Counted from the first letter of the stretch, positions 1-8,033 are shown. The stretch is DNA of 64,000 nt from Lentzea sp. NEAU-D7 (GCF_026242055.1 NZ_JAPJDL010000034.1:1-64000); one strand, 5' to 3'. Numbers and translations are program-made. Notes: a model not told the origin generated them from the sequence alone.

Positions 1-39
1 TGGGGTCAAGTCGACACGCTTTTCGTCGACTTGACCCCA
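1..39. repeat. Perfect 15-bp inverted repeat with 9-nt loop
   Basis: Positions 1-15 are the exact reverse complement of 25-39, separated by a 9-nt loop. It lies downstream of rplL on the leftward strand. It could be a terminator or processing hairpin between rplL and the next gene (rpoB in most bacteria, outside the window), or a dispersed palindromic repeat. No T-rich tail is visible on either side, and the arm may extend beyond the window edge. Confidence 0.6.
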
Positions 40-186
40 CCCCTCAGGTGTGGCCCGCTCTTGGTGCGGCTTGTGATGGGACCCCACCGCCAACGCACCC
101 AGCAACGCAACCGGCAGCCGCCCAACTCAACAGGCATGCCATCAACCCGCGCACGGCGCGGGCCCCCTGATCAGATTGCCGGGGGT

Positions 187-205
187 CTGGGGGCGGAGCC
201 CCCAG
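187..205. repeat. Compact GC hairpin of the dispersed actinomycete type
   Basis: An 8-bp perfect stem (187-194 with 198-205) closes a GGA loop. Similar CTGGGGGC/GCCCCCAG hairpins are common between genes in streptomycetes and relatives. There is no T tract, so its role in termination or mRNA processing is uncertain. Confidence 0.5.
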
Positions 206-230
206 GGAAAGCACGCAACGCGACCAGGCC

Positions 231-290
231 GCCCGCAAGGCGACCACCCCCAAACCCGCCGCCCGCAAAGCGACCACCCACCAAGCCCGC
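231..290. repeat. Degenerate 30-bp tandem duplication
   Basis: Positions 231-260 and 261-290 match at about 24 of 30 positions by eye. It sits in non-coding DNA between rplL and the left window edge. It has too few copies to call a minisatellite and no known function. Confidence 0.4.
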
Positions 291-307
291 GACCAGAAAA
301 CACAAAA

Positions 308-341
308 ACGGGCGCACACCCCCACAGGGGTGCACGCCCGT
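308..341 (-). terminator. Terminator-like hairpin after rplL
   Basis: On the leftward strand a 15-position stem (308-322 with 327-341, two mismatches) is followed at once by a T-rich run. It starts about 45 nt after the rplL stop. Partial termination between rplL and rpoB is known in other bacteria and would lower rpoBC expression relative to rplJL; that role is inferred. Confidence 0.6.
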
Positions 342-385
342 TCAAGCACTACAAGGCAGAACGCCAGCCCCCGAAGGGGCTGAGA

Positions 386-775
386 TCACTTGACGGTGAT
401 CTTGGCGCCGGCAGCCTCGAGCTTCTCCTTGGCGGCGTCGGCGACGTCCTTGGCCACGCCCTCGAGGATCGCCTTCGGAGCGGACTCGACGAGCTCCTTG
501 GCCTCCTTCAGGCCCAGGCCCGAGACGACCTCGCGGACGACCTTGATGACCTGGATCTTCTTGTCGCCGGCGGACTCGAGAACGACGTTGAACTCGCTCT
601 GCTCCTCGGCCTCGTCAGCGCCACCGGTGGCGGGGCCGGCAGCGGCGGCAACGGCGACGGGCGCCGCGGCGGTGACCTCGAAGGTCGTCTCGAACTGCTT
701 CACGAACTCGGACAGCTCGAGGAGGGTCATCTCCTTGAACGCGTCGAGCAGCTCTTCGGTGCTGAGCTTCGCCAT
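386..775 (-). CDS. rplL: 50S ribosomal protein L7/L12
   Basis: L7/L12 forms the flexible dimeric stalk of the large ribosomal subunit that recruits translational GTPases. The 129-residue product has the family layout: an N-terminal helical dimerisation domain starting MAKLSTEELLDAF, an Ala/Gly-rich hinge around residues 36-52, and a C-terminal globular domain with the conserved KVVREVVSGLGLKEAKELVE segment. The length is normal. It lies 56 nt downstream of rplJ, and the L10-(L12)n complex normally represses this mRNA, so the two genes are almost certainly one transcript. A terminator-like hairpin follows. Confidence 0.98.
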   Translation of the reverse strand: MAKLSTEELLDAFKEMTLLELSEFVKQFETTFEVTAAAPVAVAAAAGPATGGADEAEEQSEFNVVLESAGDKKIQVIKVVREVVSGLGLKEAKELVESAPKAILEGVAKDVADAAKEKLEAAGAKITVK

Positions 776-831
776 GATCGGCGGTCCTTTCTAATCTCCC
801 GCGCGAAAGCGTCGGGCGTGTCTTTGGGTGA

Positions 832-1386
832 TCAGCTTTCGGCGGGAGCGTCGGCCTCGGCGGCGGGAGCCGCAGCGGCCTTCTTCTCCTGCAGGGCAGC
901 GGCCAGGCGAGCGACCTGGGAAGCCGGGGCGTTGAACAGACCCGCGGCCTTGGCCAGGTTGCCCTTCATCGCGCCCGCGAGCTTCGCGAGCAGCACCTCA
1001 CGGGTTTCGAGGTCCGCGATGGCGGTGACCTCTTCGACCGAGAGCGGGCGGCCATCCATGTAGCCGCCCTTGATGACCAGGGCCTTGTTGTCCTTCGCGA
1101 AGTCGCGGATCGCCTTGGCGGCGTCGACGGGCTCGCCCTCGACGAACGCGATGGCGGTCGGACCGGACAGAAGGGCCTCGAGGCCCTCCACACCGGCGTC
1201 CGCAGCGGCCAGCTTGACCAGCGTGTTCTTCGCGACGGTGTACTTGGTGCCCGCGCCGAGAGCGCGACGCAGCGTGGTGAGCTGCGCCATGGAGAGGCCA
1301 CGGTACTCGGTGACAACCGCTGCCGAGCTGGTGCGGAACTGGTCCGCAAGCTCAGCGACCGCCGTAACCTTCGTGGGCTTCGCCAT
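832..1386 (-). CDS. rplJ: 50S ribosomal protein L10
   Basis: L10 anchors the L7/L12 stalk to 23S rRNA. The 184-residue product starts MAKPTKVTAVAELADQF and has the typical TEYRGLSMAQLTTLRR segment and an Ala-rich C-terminal tail that in the family carries the L12-binding helix. The ATG at 1386 is preceded by GAGAGGAGG at good spacing. The gene follows a roughly 200-nt leader with an intrinsic-terminator-like hairpin, which fits control by attenuation and by L10 binding. It is the first gene of the rplJ-rplL transcript. Confidence 0.98.
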   Translation of the reverse strand: MAKPTKVTAVAELADQFRTSSAAVVTEYRGLSMAQLTTLRRALGAGTKYTVAKNTLVKLAAADAGVEGLEALLSGPTAIAFVEGEPVDAAKAIRDFAKDNKALVIKGGYMDGRPLSVEEVTAIADLETREVLLAKLAGAMKGNLAKAAGLFNAPASQVARLAAALQEKKAAAAPAAEADAPAES

Positions 1387-1560
1387 GATCGCCTCCTCTC
1401 TGGGCTGGGTTTAGACCGCCGGCCTGGAGAAGGTCCCGAAACAACAAAAACGCCCTCGCGCACAAGCAGCACGGGGCGTCACACAAGAACTGAGCCTCGT
1501 CCTCCCTGCGCGGGCCGCCCGTGTTGCAACGGGGCCTTCGTTCTCCTCGCGGAGAAAACC
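1387..1560 (-). ncRNA. rplJ (L10) mRNA leader with attenuator
   Basis: The leader upstream of rplJ contains a GCGA tetraloop hairpin with 6-bp stem (1541-1556) and, further downstream, an intrinsic-terminator-like hairpin (1450-1479) followed by a T-rich run. Ribosomal L10 leaders are autoregulatory RNAs bound by the L10-L12 complex. The exact kink-turn of the known family was not traced here, so the assignment rests on position and on the visible hairpins. Confidence 0.55.
1450..1479 (-). terminator. Attenuator hairpin in rplJ leader
   Basis: On the leftward strand ACGCCC and GGGCGT close an 18-nt interior that itself folds into a second 5-bp stem, followed by TTTTTGTTGTTT. It lies about 63 nt before the rplJ start codon, so read-through versus termination would set rplJL output. 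Confidence 0.65.
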
Positions 1561-1586
1561 TGCGGTCTTCGGTAGAACCATCCAAA

Positions 1587-1616
1587 ACAGTACTCGACTG
1601 TGTCCTGCCGCTCCAA
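1587..1616 (-). promoter_or_regulatory. Possible rplJ promoter
   Basis: On the leftward strand TTGGAG and TACTGT are separated by 18 bp, resembling a housekeeping sigma promoter, just upstream of the rplJ leader and between divergent genes. Promoters of this phylum are poorly conserved, so this is only a candidate. Confidence 0.35.
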
Positions 1617-1634
1617 ATCGGCATGATGTGACGT

Positions 1635-2345
1635 GTGACCGACGAGCCCGGCAAGGACCTCGCGCCCCGCCAGCCGCCCACCCCGCAGCCACCCGCCCCG
1701 CCGGTGGACCCGGAGCAGCTGCGGCAGTTCCAGGAGTTCCAACGCTTTCAGGAGTTCCAGCGCTACCAGGAGGCGACGGGCCAGGCACCGCAGGCGCCGA
1801 AGCAGCCCGGCGGCAAGCGCTGGTGGCTCGCCGTGCTCGGCAGTGGCATCTTCTGGCGCGCGCTCTTCTTCCTCCTCGTCGTCTTCTCCGCGGTCTGGGC
1901 CTACAACCACTTCTTCGGCGTGGACGACCCCGGTGACATCGCGCAGGACAGCGGCGGCGTGACCGGCGCGGCGCAGGGCCTCACCGCACCGGCCGGGCTG
2001 CAGGGCACCGTCGGCATGTTCTACAAGCACGTGTCGTTCGCCGACACGACCCGCGCCTGCACGCTCTTCCTGCGCGACGACACCCGTCAGAAGTTCGCGA
2101 ACGCCTATGGCGCAAGCGATTGCGCCGCCGCGATCAAGGACCTGAAGACCAAGGTGACCAGCGTCGACAGGTACCAGCAGGTGATGTTCCCGCCGGACAT
2201 GCTCAAGACGCCGACGACCACCAAGGTCACCATCGACTCCTGCGCACTGACCGTCGAGGGCGGCCCGCGCCTGGGCACGTTCGTCGTGGAGAAGGTCGGC
2301 GCGGGCTGGGTCATCACCGACTGGTCGCCCAGCACCTGTGGTTGA
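1635..2345 (+). CDS. Single-pass membrane protein, function unknown
   Basis: The 236-residue protein has a proline-rich N-terminal cytoplasmic segment with a short FQEFQRFQEFQRYQE repeat around residues 31-45, one transmembrane helix at about 64-90, and an extracytoplasmic domain of about 145 residues with four cysteines that could form disulfides. The GTG at 1635 was chosen because it opens the whole reading frame in the divergent gap from rplJ. I recognise no named domain. Its location beside rplJ suggests a conserved neighbour in this lineage rather than a translation role. The methyltransferase start follows 9 nt after the stop, so the two are probably co-transcribed. Confidence 0.75.
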   Translation: MTDEPGKDLAPRQPPTPQPPAPPVDPEQLRQFQEFQRFQEFQRYQEATGQAPQAPKQPGGKRWWLAVLGSGIFWRALFFLLVVFSAVWAYNHFFGVDDPGDIAQDSGGVTGAAQGLTAPAGLQGTVGMFYKHVSFADTTRACTLFLRDDTRQKFANAYGASDCAAAIKDLKTKVTSVDRYQQVMFPPDMLKTPTTTKVTIDSCALTVEGGPRLGTFVVEKVGAGWVITDWSPSTCG

Positions 2346-2354
2346 TTGGGGTGC

Positions 2355-3125
2355 ATGGCAAACGCACTGGGGGTGCCCAGCCCCGACAAGGCCGAGTACA
2401 TGGCGGACGCCGCCGAGCTGGGCCGTGACTACAAGCACCAGCTGCTGCTCTCGCTCGACCTGAGGCACGGCGACACGGTGCTCGACGTCGGCTGCGGCCC
2501 TGGCATGGACTTACCGGTGATGGCCGACGCGGTCACGACGTCCGGCCGCGTCATCGGCGTGGACGTGGACCCGGTGATGGTGGCGGCGGCCAGAAGCCTC
2601 CTCGACTACTACCCGCAGGTGGACGTCCGCCAGGGCGACGCCCACGCGCTCCCCGTGGACGACGGCACCGCCGACCGCGCTCGCATGGACCGCGCGTTGC
2701 AGCACGTCGAGAGCCCGTCCGACGTTCTCGCGGAGCTCCACCGGGCCCTGAAGCCGGGCGGCCTGCTGCGCATCGCCGAACCCGACTGGGACGCCCTGGT
2801 CGTCGACGGCGACCTGGAGATGAACAGGGCGTTCAACCGGTTCGTCTGCTCGACCATGGTCCGCAACGCCACGATCGGCCGCCGGCTCGGGCGCCTCGCG
2901 CGGGAAGCCGGCTTCGAGGTCGAGGACGTCCGCGCGGCGACGACGGTGCTGCGCGACTTCCCCAGGGCGGACTACACCCTCGCCCTCACCCGCAACACGG
3001 AACGGGCGATCCGCGCCGGCGCCATCGAGCGCGCGGACGGTGAGCGCTGGCTGGCCGACCTGCGCGAGGGCGGCTTCCAGGCCTCGGTGACGATCTTCCT
3101 GCTGTCAGCCCGCAAGCCCCTGTGA
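2355..3125 (+). CDS. Class I SAM-dependent methyltransferase
   Basis: The 256-residue protein contains a clear Rossmann-type SAM site: motif I VLDVGCGPGMD around residues 42-52, an acidic residue after the second strand (GVDVDP), and LKPGGLLRIAEPDWD in the C-terminal half. This places it with UbiE/Methyltransf_11-like enzymes acting on small molecules; the substrate is unknown. The ATG at 2355 is used rather than an upstream TTG because homologous proteins begin close to this point. It starts 9 nt after the membrane protein gene, and its last 21 nt overlap the convergent imine reductase gene. Confidence 0.85.
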   Translation: MANALGVPSPDKAEYMADAAELGRDYKHQLLLSLDLRHGDTVLDVGCGPGMDLPVMADAVTTSGRVIGVDVDPVMVAAARSLLDYYPQVDVRQGDAHALPVDDGTADRARMDRALQHVESPSDVLAELHRALKPGGLLRIAEPDWDALVVDGDLEMNRAFNRFVCSTMVRNATIGRRLGRLAREAGFEVEDVRAATTVLRDFPRADYTLALTRNTERAIRAGAIERADGERWLADLREGGFQASVTIFLLSARKPL

Positions 3126-3983
3126 CGCGACGCCCAGCGACTCGACGGCGCGGGCGAGGCTCTCCTCCCCGCGCCCGGCGTCGACCTGCCGGTCGACGAG
3201 CGCCTTGAGCGAGTCGAGCGCCGCGAACGGAACGCCCTGCGCCGCGGCCGCGCGGATGAGCGTGGCCAGCCCCGTCTGGTTCATCGCGAGGCTCGACTCC
3301 GCGTTGTCGTAGCTCTCGCCGTCGATCTCCGCGGCGAACGTGGAGAGCGCGGGGTGGAGGTCCGTCAGCCACGACAACAACATCGGCGTGAGCTCGGTGG
3401 TCTTGATGCCGTTGGCCCGCGCCAGCGCCGCCGCGTGCAGGAAGCCGCCGATCAGGCCGTACATCCCGGCGAGGATCGCCACGTCGTACCCGGAGGCACG
3501 GCCGGCGTCGGCCCCCAGGAACGTGACCTTTCCCAGCAGTCCCAACTGCTTCCGCCAACGCTCGGACACGGCCGGGGAGCCGCTGTAGATGATCGACGAC
3601 GCATCGGTGCCGATCGTCTGGGGCACCGCGTACACGGCGCCGTGCAGGTACTCGGCTCCGTTCGCCACGGCCCAGCCGGCCAGTTCACGGGCCTCGTCGG
3701 GAGTGCCGGAGGTGAGGTTCACCAACGCCCGTCCGCGCACGTCCACGCCGCTGAGAACCCCTTGTGCCGCTGGGTGGTCGAGCACGGCGACGATCACGAG
3801 CCCACTGGCCGCGACCGCCTCCGCCGCGGTCCCGGCGACGACGGCGCCGGGCACCTTGAGTTCGGAAGCCTTTGCGGCAGAACGGTTCCAGACCGTCACG
3901 GGGTGGCCCTCCCGCAGGAACGCCTCCGCCAGCGCGCGTCCGAGGTTGCCGAGACCCAGCACGGTGATCGCTTCAGATGTCAT
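3105..3983 (-). CDS. Imine reductase family, NADPH-dependent oxidoreductase
   Basis: This 292-residue protein resembles imine reductases/reductive aminases, which use NADPH to reduce cyclic or in situ formed imines. The N-terminal Rossmann domain has GLGNLG (residues 10-15) and VTVWNR; NLTSGTP (89-95) is a hallmark of the 6-phosphogluconate-dehydrogenase-like fold. The C-terminal helical domain carries Asp167 in the GYDVAI segment, where imine reductases have their variable Asp/Tyr active residue. The ATG at 3983 was chosen over an upstream in-frame start because it directly precedes the Rossmann strand. It is divergent from a GlxA/AraC-type regulator, which may control it. A second family member lies at 15557-16375. 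Confidence 0.85.
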   Translation of the reverse strand: MTSEAITVLGLGNLGRALAEAFLREGHPVTVWNRSAAKASELKVPGAVVAGTAAEAVAASGLVIVAVLDHPAAQGVLSGVDVRGRALVNLTSGTPDEARELAGWAVANGAEYLHGAVYAVPQTIGTDASSIIYSGSPAVSERWRKQLGLLGKVTFLGADAGRASGYDVAILAGMYGLIGGFLHAAALARANGIKTTELTPMLLSWLTDLHPALSTFAAEIDGESYDNAESSLAMNQTGLATLIRAAAAQGVPFAALDSLKALVDRQVDAGRGEESLARAVESLGVASQGLAG

Positions 3984-4054
3984 GCCTCCAGCCTCGCCGC
4001 GGGTGATCAACTCGACCAGTGACTGGAATGACCCCTTTCGCCAAATTCCTGCCA

Positions 4055-4067
4055 TAGGCTGGATCGC
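4055..4067 (+). promoter_or_regulatory. Possible leaderless promoter of the GlxA/AraC-type gene
   Basis: TAGGCT at 4055-4060 resembles a -10 box and ends 7 nt before the ATG at 4068, which would place transcription start at or near the start codon. Leaderless mRNAs are common in actinobacteria. No clear -35 element is visible. Confidence 0.35.
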
Positions 4068-5048
4068 ATGAGCGCTGGATCAGTCGCCCTGGTCGTTCCC
4101 AGCGACTTCGGCGTCGCGGACCTCTACGAGCTGGGCATTCCCGCCGCCGTCTTCGGCACGCCGCAGCCCGACCTCGCCGACCCCTGGTACGAGTTGTGGT
4201 TGTGCGGCACCGGGAACCGCAGCCGCGACACCATGCCGGGCTTCACCCTCAACAGCGCTCATGGGCTGGAAGACATCGTGAACGCGGACACCGTCATCGT
4301 GTCGTGGGTGCCGGACGAGGTCTTCGAGGAGAACGCGCCCGTGCCGCCCGAGCTGATCTCCGCACTGCGCAGGGCGCACGACAACGGCGCACGGATCGTG
4401 TCGGCGTGCGTCGGCGCGTACGCACTGGCCGAAGCGGGCCTGCTCGACGGGAAGAAGGCCACCGCGCACTGGATGCACACGGCGCTGCTGGCCGAGCGCT
4501 ACCCGAAGATCGACGTCGACGCCTCGAAGCTCTACATCGACGAAGGTGACGTGCTCACCAGCGCGGGCATGAGCGCCGGCCTCGACCTCTGCCTGCACCT
4601 GGTCCGCCGCGACCTGGGCGCCCACGTCGCCAACCAGCTCGCCCGTCGGATGGTCGTCCCCGGCCACCGCCCCGGCAACCTGGGCCAGTACGTCGACCTC
4701 TCGGTTCCCGCCAGCGACGAGGAGGGCCTGACCCCGGTGCTCGACTGGGCCCGCGCCCGCCTGGACGAACCGCTGACCATCGAGGCTCTCGCCCGCCGCG
4801 CCGCGATGAGCCCGCGGACCTTCTACCGCAGACTTCACGCCACCACCGGCACGACGCCGTTGCAGTGGCTGCTCAACGAACGCATCACGCGGGCGCAGGC
4901 GTTGCTGGAGTCGACCGACCTGTCCGTGGAGAAGATCGCGGCACTGAGCGGCATCGGCACGGCGAACAACCTCCGCCACCACTTCCTGAAGCAGGTGGGG
5001 CGCTCGCCGAGCGACTACCGGCAGGAGTTCGGACGACACCAGTCCTGA
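4068..5048 (+). CDS. GlxA-family AraC-type transcriptional regulator
   Basis: The 326-residue protein joins an N-terminal DJ-1/PfpI-like domain (about 1-200, with the nucleophile-elbow-like ACVGAYALAEAG and Cys114) to a C-terminal AraC double helix-turn-helix domain (about 225-322, with MSPRTFYRRLHATTG and IAALSGIG). Such proteins are DNA-binding activators in which the DJ-1 domain senses an effector rather than acting as an enzyme. Only 84 bp separate it from the divergent imine reductase gene, so that gene is the likeliest target. A strong bidirectional terminator follows. Confidence 0.92.
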   Translation: MSAGSVALVVPSDFGVADLYELGIPAAVFGTPQPDLADPWYELWLCGTGNRSRDTMPGFTLNSAHGLEDIVNADTVIVSWVPDEVFEENAPVPPELISALRRAHDNGARIVSACVGAYALAEAGLLDGKKATAHWMHTALLAERYPKIDVDASKLYIDEGDVLTSAGMSAGLDLCLHLVRRDLGAHVANQLARRMVVPGHRPGNLGQYVDLSVPASDEEGLTPVLDWARARLDEPLTIEALARRAAMSPRTFYRRLHATTGTTPLQWLLNERITRAQALLESTDLSVEKIAALSGIGTANNLRHHFLKQVGRSPSDYRQEFGRHQS

Positions 5049-5056
5049 CATGCGAA

Positions 5057-5082
5057 AAGGCCCCCGGCGAACCGGGGGCCTT
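5057..5082. terminator. Bidirectional terminator between the GlxA/AraC-type gene and rplA
   Basis: An 11-bp perfect stem (5057-5067 with 5072-5082) closes a CGAA tetraloop. It lies between the ends of two convergent genes and can serve both. Confidence 0.85.
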
Positions 5083-5115
5083 CTCAGGAGCTCACTAGCT
5101 GCGAACCGGGGAGGC

Positions 5116-5826
5116 TCAGGCCTCGTCCGACAGCATGTTGCGGGTGCGGTTCGGGTCGACCGGGATGCCAGGGCCCATCGTCGTGGAGACGGTGACCTTC
5201 TTGACGTACCGGCCCTTGGCCGCGGACGGCTTCGCGCGGAGGATCTCGTCCAGCGCGGCCGCGTAGTTCTCGACCAGCTTCTCGGAGTCGAACGACACCT
5301 TGCCGATGACGAAGTGCAGGTTGGCCTGCTTGTCAACGCGGAAGTTGATCTTTCCGCCCTTGATCTCGTTGACGGCCTTCGAGACGTCGGGGGTGACGGT
5401 GCCGGTCTTGGGGTTCGGCATCAGGCCACGCGGGCCGAGGATGCGGGCGATGCGACCGACCTTGGCCATCTGGTCGGGGGTCGCGATCGCGGCGTCGAAG
5501 TCGAGCCAGCCACCCTGAATGCGCTCGATCAGGTCCTCGGAGCCGACAGCGTCCGCACCGGCGGCCTCGGCCTCAGCGGCCTTGTCACCGGTTGCGAAGA
5601 CGATCACGCGGGCGGTCTTGCCCGTACCGTGCGGCAGATTCACGGTGCCGCGGACCATCTGGTCGGCCTTGCGAGGGTCGACGCCGAGGCGAATCGCGAC
5701 CTCGACAGTGGCGTCGAGCTTCACCTTGGACGTTTCCTTGGCGAGCTTGGCGGCCTCCAGCGGCGAGTACAGCCGCTCCCGGTCCACCAGCTCTGCGGAG
5801 GCCTTGTAGGCCTTGCTGCGCTTCAT
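5116..5826 (-). CDS. rplA: 50S ribosomal protein L1
   Basis: L1 forms the movable stalk at the ribosomal E site that helps release deacylated tRNA. The 236-residue product has the family signature around GPRGLMPNPKTGTVT and the flanking two-domain pattern, with normal length. It lies 78 nt downstream of rplK on the same strand, the usual L11 operon order, in which L1 represses its own mRNA in many bacteria. The ATG at 5826 is preceded by a purine-rich GGACAGAGC. The gene ends at a bidirectional terminator. Confidence 0.98.
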   Translation of the reverse strand: MKRSKAYKASAELVDRERLYSPLEAAKLAKETSKVKLDATVEVAIRLGVDPRKADQMVRGTVNLPHGTGKTARVIVFATGDKAAEAEAAGADAVGSEDLIERIQGGWLDFDAAIATPDQMAKVGRIARILGPRGLMPNPKTGTVTPDVSKAVNEIKGGKINFRVDKQANLHFVIGKVSFDSEKLVENYAAALDEILRAKPSAAKGRYVKKVTVSTTMGPGIPVDPNRTRNMLSDEA

Positions 5827-5904
5827 GCTCTGTCCTTACCGTGGATCAGTTCGTGGTGATGGAGCCGCGCTCGGCTCTCCCACGCTTGCTAAAAGAGGGT
5901 GTGG

Positions 5905-6339
5905 TCAGCCTTCGACCGTGATGCCCATGGAACGGGCGGTGCCGGCGATGATCTTCGCCGCCTGGTCGATGTCGTTCGCGTTCAGGTCGACCATCTTGAC
6001 CTGCGCGATGCTGCGCACCTGCTCCATGGTCACCTTGGCGACCTTGACGCGGTGCGGCTCGCCGCTGCCCTTGTCGACACCAGCGGCGGCGAGGATGAGT
6101 CGCGCGGCCGGAGGGGTCTTCAGCTTGAAGTCGAACGAGCGGTCTTCGTACACGGAGATCTCAACCGGCACGACCTGACCGCGCTGCGACTCGGTCGCGG
6201 CGTTGTAGGCCTTGCAGAACTCCATGATGTTGACGCCGTGCTGACCCAGCGCGGGACCAACGGGAGGCGCCGGGTTGGCGGCACCAGCCTTGATCTGCAG
6301 CTTGATGATCGCTGACAGCTTCTTCTTCTTGGGAGGCAT
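5905..6339 (-). CDS. rplK: 50S ribosomal protein L11
   Basis: L11 binds the GTPase-associated centre of 23S rRNA and is the site of action of thiostrepton-type antibiotics. The 144-residue product contains the conserved proline-rich N-terminal segment ([18 protein letters not shown]) and the C-terminal rRNA-binding domain ending [20 protein letters not shown]. Length and sequence are typical. It lies between nusG and rplA on the leftward strand, in an order conserved across bacteria. Confidence 0.98.
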
Positions 6340-6426
6340 TGTCCGTACTTCCTGTTATTGCAGTGTCCGCGCGCGGCTCTGCCAGCCGCAGCGTGGCCGA
6401 TCGGTCTTCCGGTCAGGGAAAACCGC

Positions 6427-7233
6427 TCAGATCTTGGAGACCTGGCTGAACGACAGCTCGACCGGCGTTTCCCGGCCGAAGATCGACACCAGGACCTTCA
6501 GCTTCTGGCCGTCCGCGTTGACCTCGCTGATCGTGGCGGGCAGCGTGGCGAACGGGCCGTCCATGACCGTGACCGACTCGCCGACCTCGAAGTCGACCTC
6601 GATGGTCGGCTTCGACACGGTGGTGGAAGCGGCCTTCTTGCCCTCGGCCGGCTTCTGCTCCTGCTGCGGGAGCAGGAACTTCAGCACCTCGTCGATCGTG
6701 AGGGGCGAGGGCTTCGACGTGGCTCCGACGAACCCGGTCACGCCCGGCGTGTTGCGGACGGCGCTCCAGGACGCGTCGGTGAGCTCCATGCGGACCAGGA
6801 TGTAGCCGGGCAGCACCTTGCGCTGCACCAGCTTGCGCTGGCCGTTCTTGATCTCGGTGACCTCTTCGGTCGGCACCTCGACCTGGAAGATGTAGTCCTC
6901 CATGTCGAGCGTGTGGATACGAGTCTCGAGGTTCGCCTTGACCTTGTTCTCGTAGCCGGCGTACGAGTGCACGACGTACCAGTCGCCGGGCGCGCGGCGC
7001 AGGGCCTGGCGCAGCTCTTCGGCGGGGTCTTCCGGCTCTTCGTCGATCGGCGTCTCGTCGATCGCGAGAACGTCGGCGGCCTCGGCGTCCTCTTCGGACT
7101 CGTCCGCGGTGCCGTCGGCCTCGGAGTCCACAGCCTCCGACTCGACCGTCTCGTCGGCCGCGATGTCCTCGGACACCTCGTCGTCGATGAGGTCGGTCTT
7201 CTCCTGGGCGTCGACGCCGTTATCGGAGGTCAC
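6427..7233 (-). CDS. nusG: Transcription termination/antitermination protein NusG
   Basis: NusG binds RNA polymerase and couples it to Rho or the ribosome. The 268-residue product has an acidic N-terminal extension (about 1-80), typical of actinobacterial NusG, then the NGN domain (about 84-190, with WYVVHSYAGYENKVK) and a KOW domain (about 212-268, with GESVTVMDGPFATLPATI). The GTG at 7233 is preferred to an in-frame upstream start because AGGAAG lies upstream of it and the upstream residues overlap the end of secE. It follows secE by 40 nt. Confidence 0.97.
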   Translation of the reverse strand: MTSDNGVDAQEKTDLIDDEVSEDIAADETVESEAVDSEADGTADESEEDAEAADVLAIDETPIDEEPEDPAEELRQALRRAPGDWYVVHSYAGYENKVKANLETRIHTLDMEDYIFQVEVPTEEVTEIKNGQRKLVQRKVLPGYILVRMELTDASWSAVRNTPGVTGFVGATSKPSPLTIDEVLKFLLPQQEQKPAEGKKAASTTVSKPTIEVDFEVGESVTVMDGPFATLPATISEVNADGQKLKVLVSIFGRETPVELSFSQVSKI

Positions 7234-7273
7234 TGTGGATCTCGCTTCCTGATTGCAGCGGCAGCTGTCCGGC

Positions 7274-7687
7274 TCAGCCGAACAACTCGAAAACAGCCGC
7301 GCCGAAGCCGAGGTCGAGAGCCCACACCAGCGCAACCATGAAGACCACGAACACCAGCACGACGCCGGTGTAGGTGACGAGCTGCTTGCGCGTCGGCCAG
7401 ATCACCTTGCGGAGTTCGCCGATGACCTCGCGGATGTAGCGGAAGAACCGCCCGATCAGCGAGGGACGCTTCTCCTGTCCTTCACGGGTCTTGGTCGGGC
7501 GACCCTTCTTCGCGTCCTCGTCCGAGGAGTCGGACTTGGCGACGCTCTTCTTCGACTCAGCGCTGCTGCCGTCCTTGCGGGCGGCCGGGCGAGAGGAGGC
7601 ACGACGCTCACGCCGCGCCGCAGCAGTGGACGGCCGGACAGCGCCTTCGCGCTCCTCCGGCTGGTCCTGCTCGCGGCCCTCGCTCAT
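7274..7687 (-). CDS. secE: Preprotein translocase subunit SecE
   Basis: SecE clamps SecY in the Sec translocon. This 137-residue protein is of the short single-span type: a long charged N-terminal cytoplasmic region (about 1-80, Arg/Lys/Glu/Ser rich), the conserved amphipathic segment RYIREVIGELRKVIWPTRKQ, and one C-terminal transmembrane helix at about 105-127. The ATG at 7687 was chosen because an upstream extension would run into tRNA-Trp. The order trpT-secE-nusG-rplK-rplA matches M. tuberculosis. Confidence 0.96.
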   Translation of the reverse strand: MSEGREQDQPEEREGAVRPSTAAARRERRASSRPAARKDGSSAESKKSVAKSDSSDEDAKKGRPTKTREGQEKRPSLIGRFFRYIREVIGELRKVIWPTRKQLVTYTGVVLVFVVFMVALVWALDLGFGAAVFELFG

Positions 7688-7724
7688 GCCGTGCCTCCAC
7701 TCCACCCATGACGCGCTTCGACAG

Positions 7725-7797
<73 letters not shown>

Positions 7798-7989
7798 TTG
7801 AGATCCCGATCGGGATCCCCTGGCCAAGCAGGAAGTGTACGGGAGCTTGCCCCGTCCATTCCAACCAGACCGCTCAAGCACTTGCCGAGCGGCCTGTCGC
7901 ACAGCCTACCCATATGCGAGCCGAGAACACGAATCAGGGTCGTGCAACCGCGGTGCCACGCGGGCCAGAATCTCCCGTGAGCACCGCAA

Positions 7990-8019
7990 ACACCACCGGA
8001 CCGAGTCGCCCGGTGGTGT
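7990..8019 (-). terminator. Hairpin terminator after hadB
   Basis: A perfect 10-bp stem (7990-7999 with 8010-8019, extendable by one pair) lies about 15 nt after the hadB stop on the leftward strand and before tRNA-Trp. It is followed by TTTG only, so termination may be partial. Confidence 0.65.
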
Positions 8020-8033
8020 TCTTGATCACAAGA

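Larger units (their letters stand above)
1..385. other. Intergenic region downstream of rplL
   Basis: No convincing gene is seen. Short frames here are proline/arginine-rich read-through of low-complexity GC-rich DNA. The stretch holds a perfect palindrome (1-39), a compact GC hairpin (187-205), a degenerate 30-bp tandem duplication (231-260 and 261-290) and a terminator-like hairpin with a T-rich tail (308-341). By the usual gene order the next leftward gene would be rpoB; that is inference. Confidence 0.6.
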
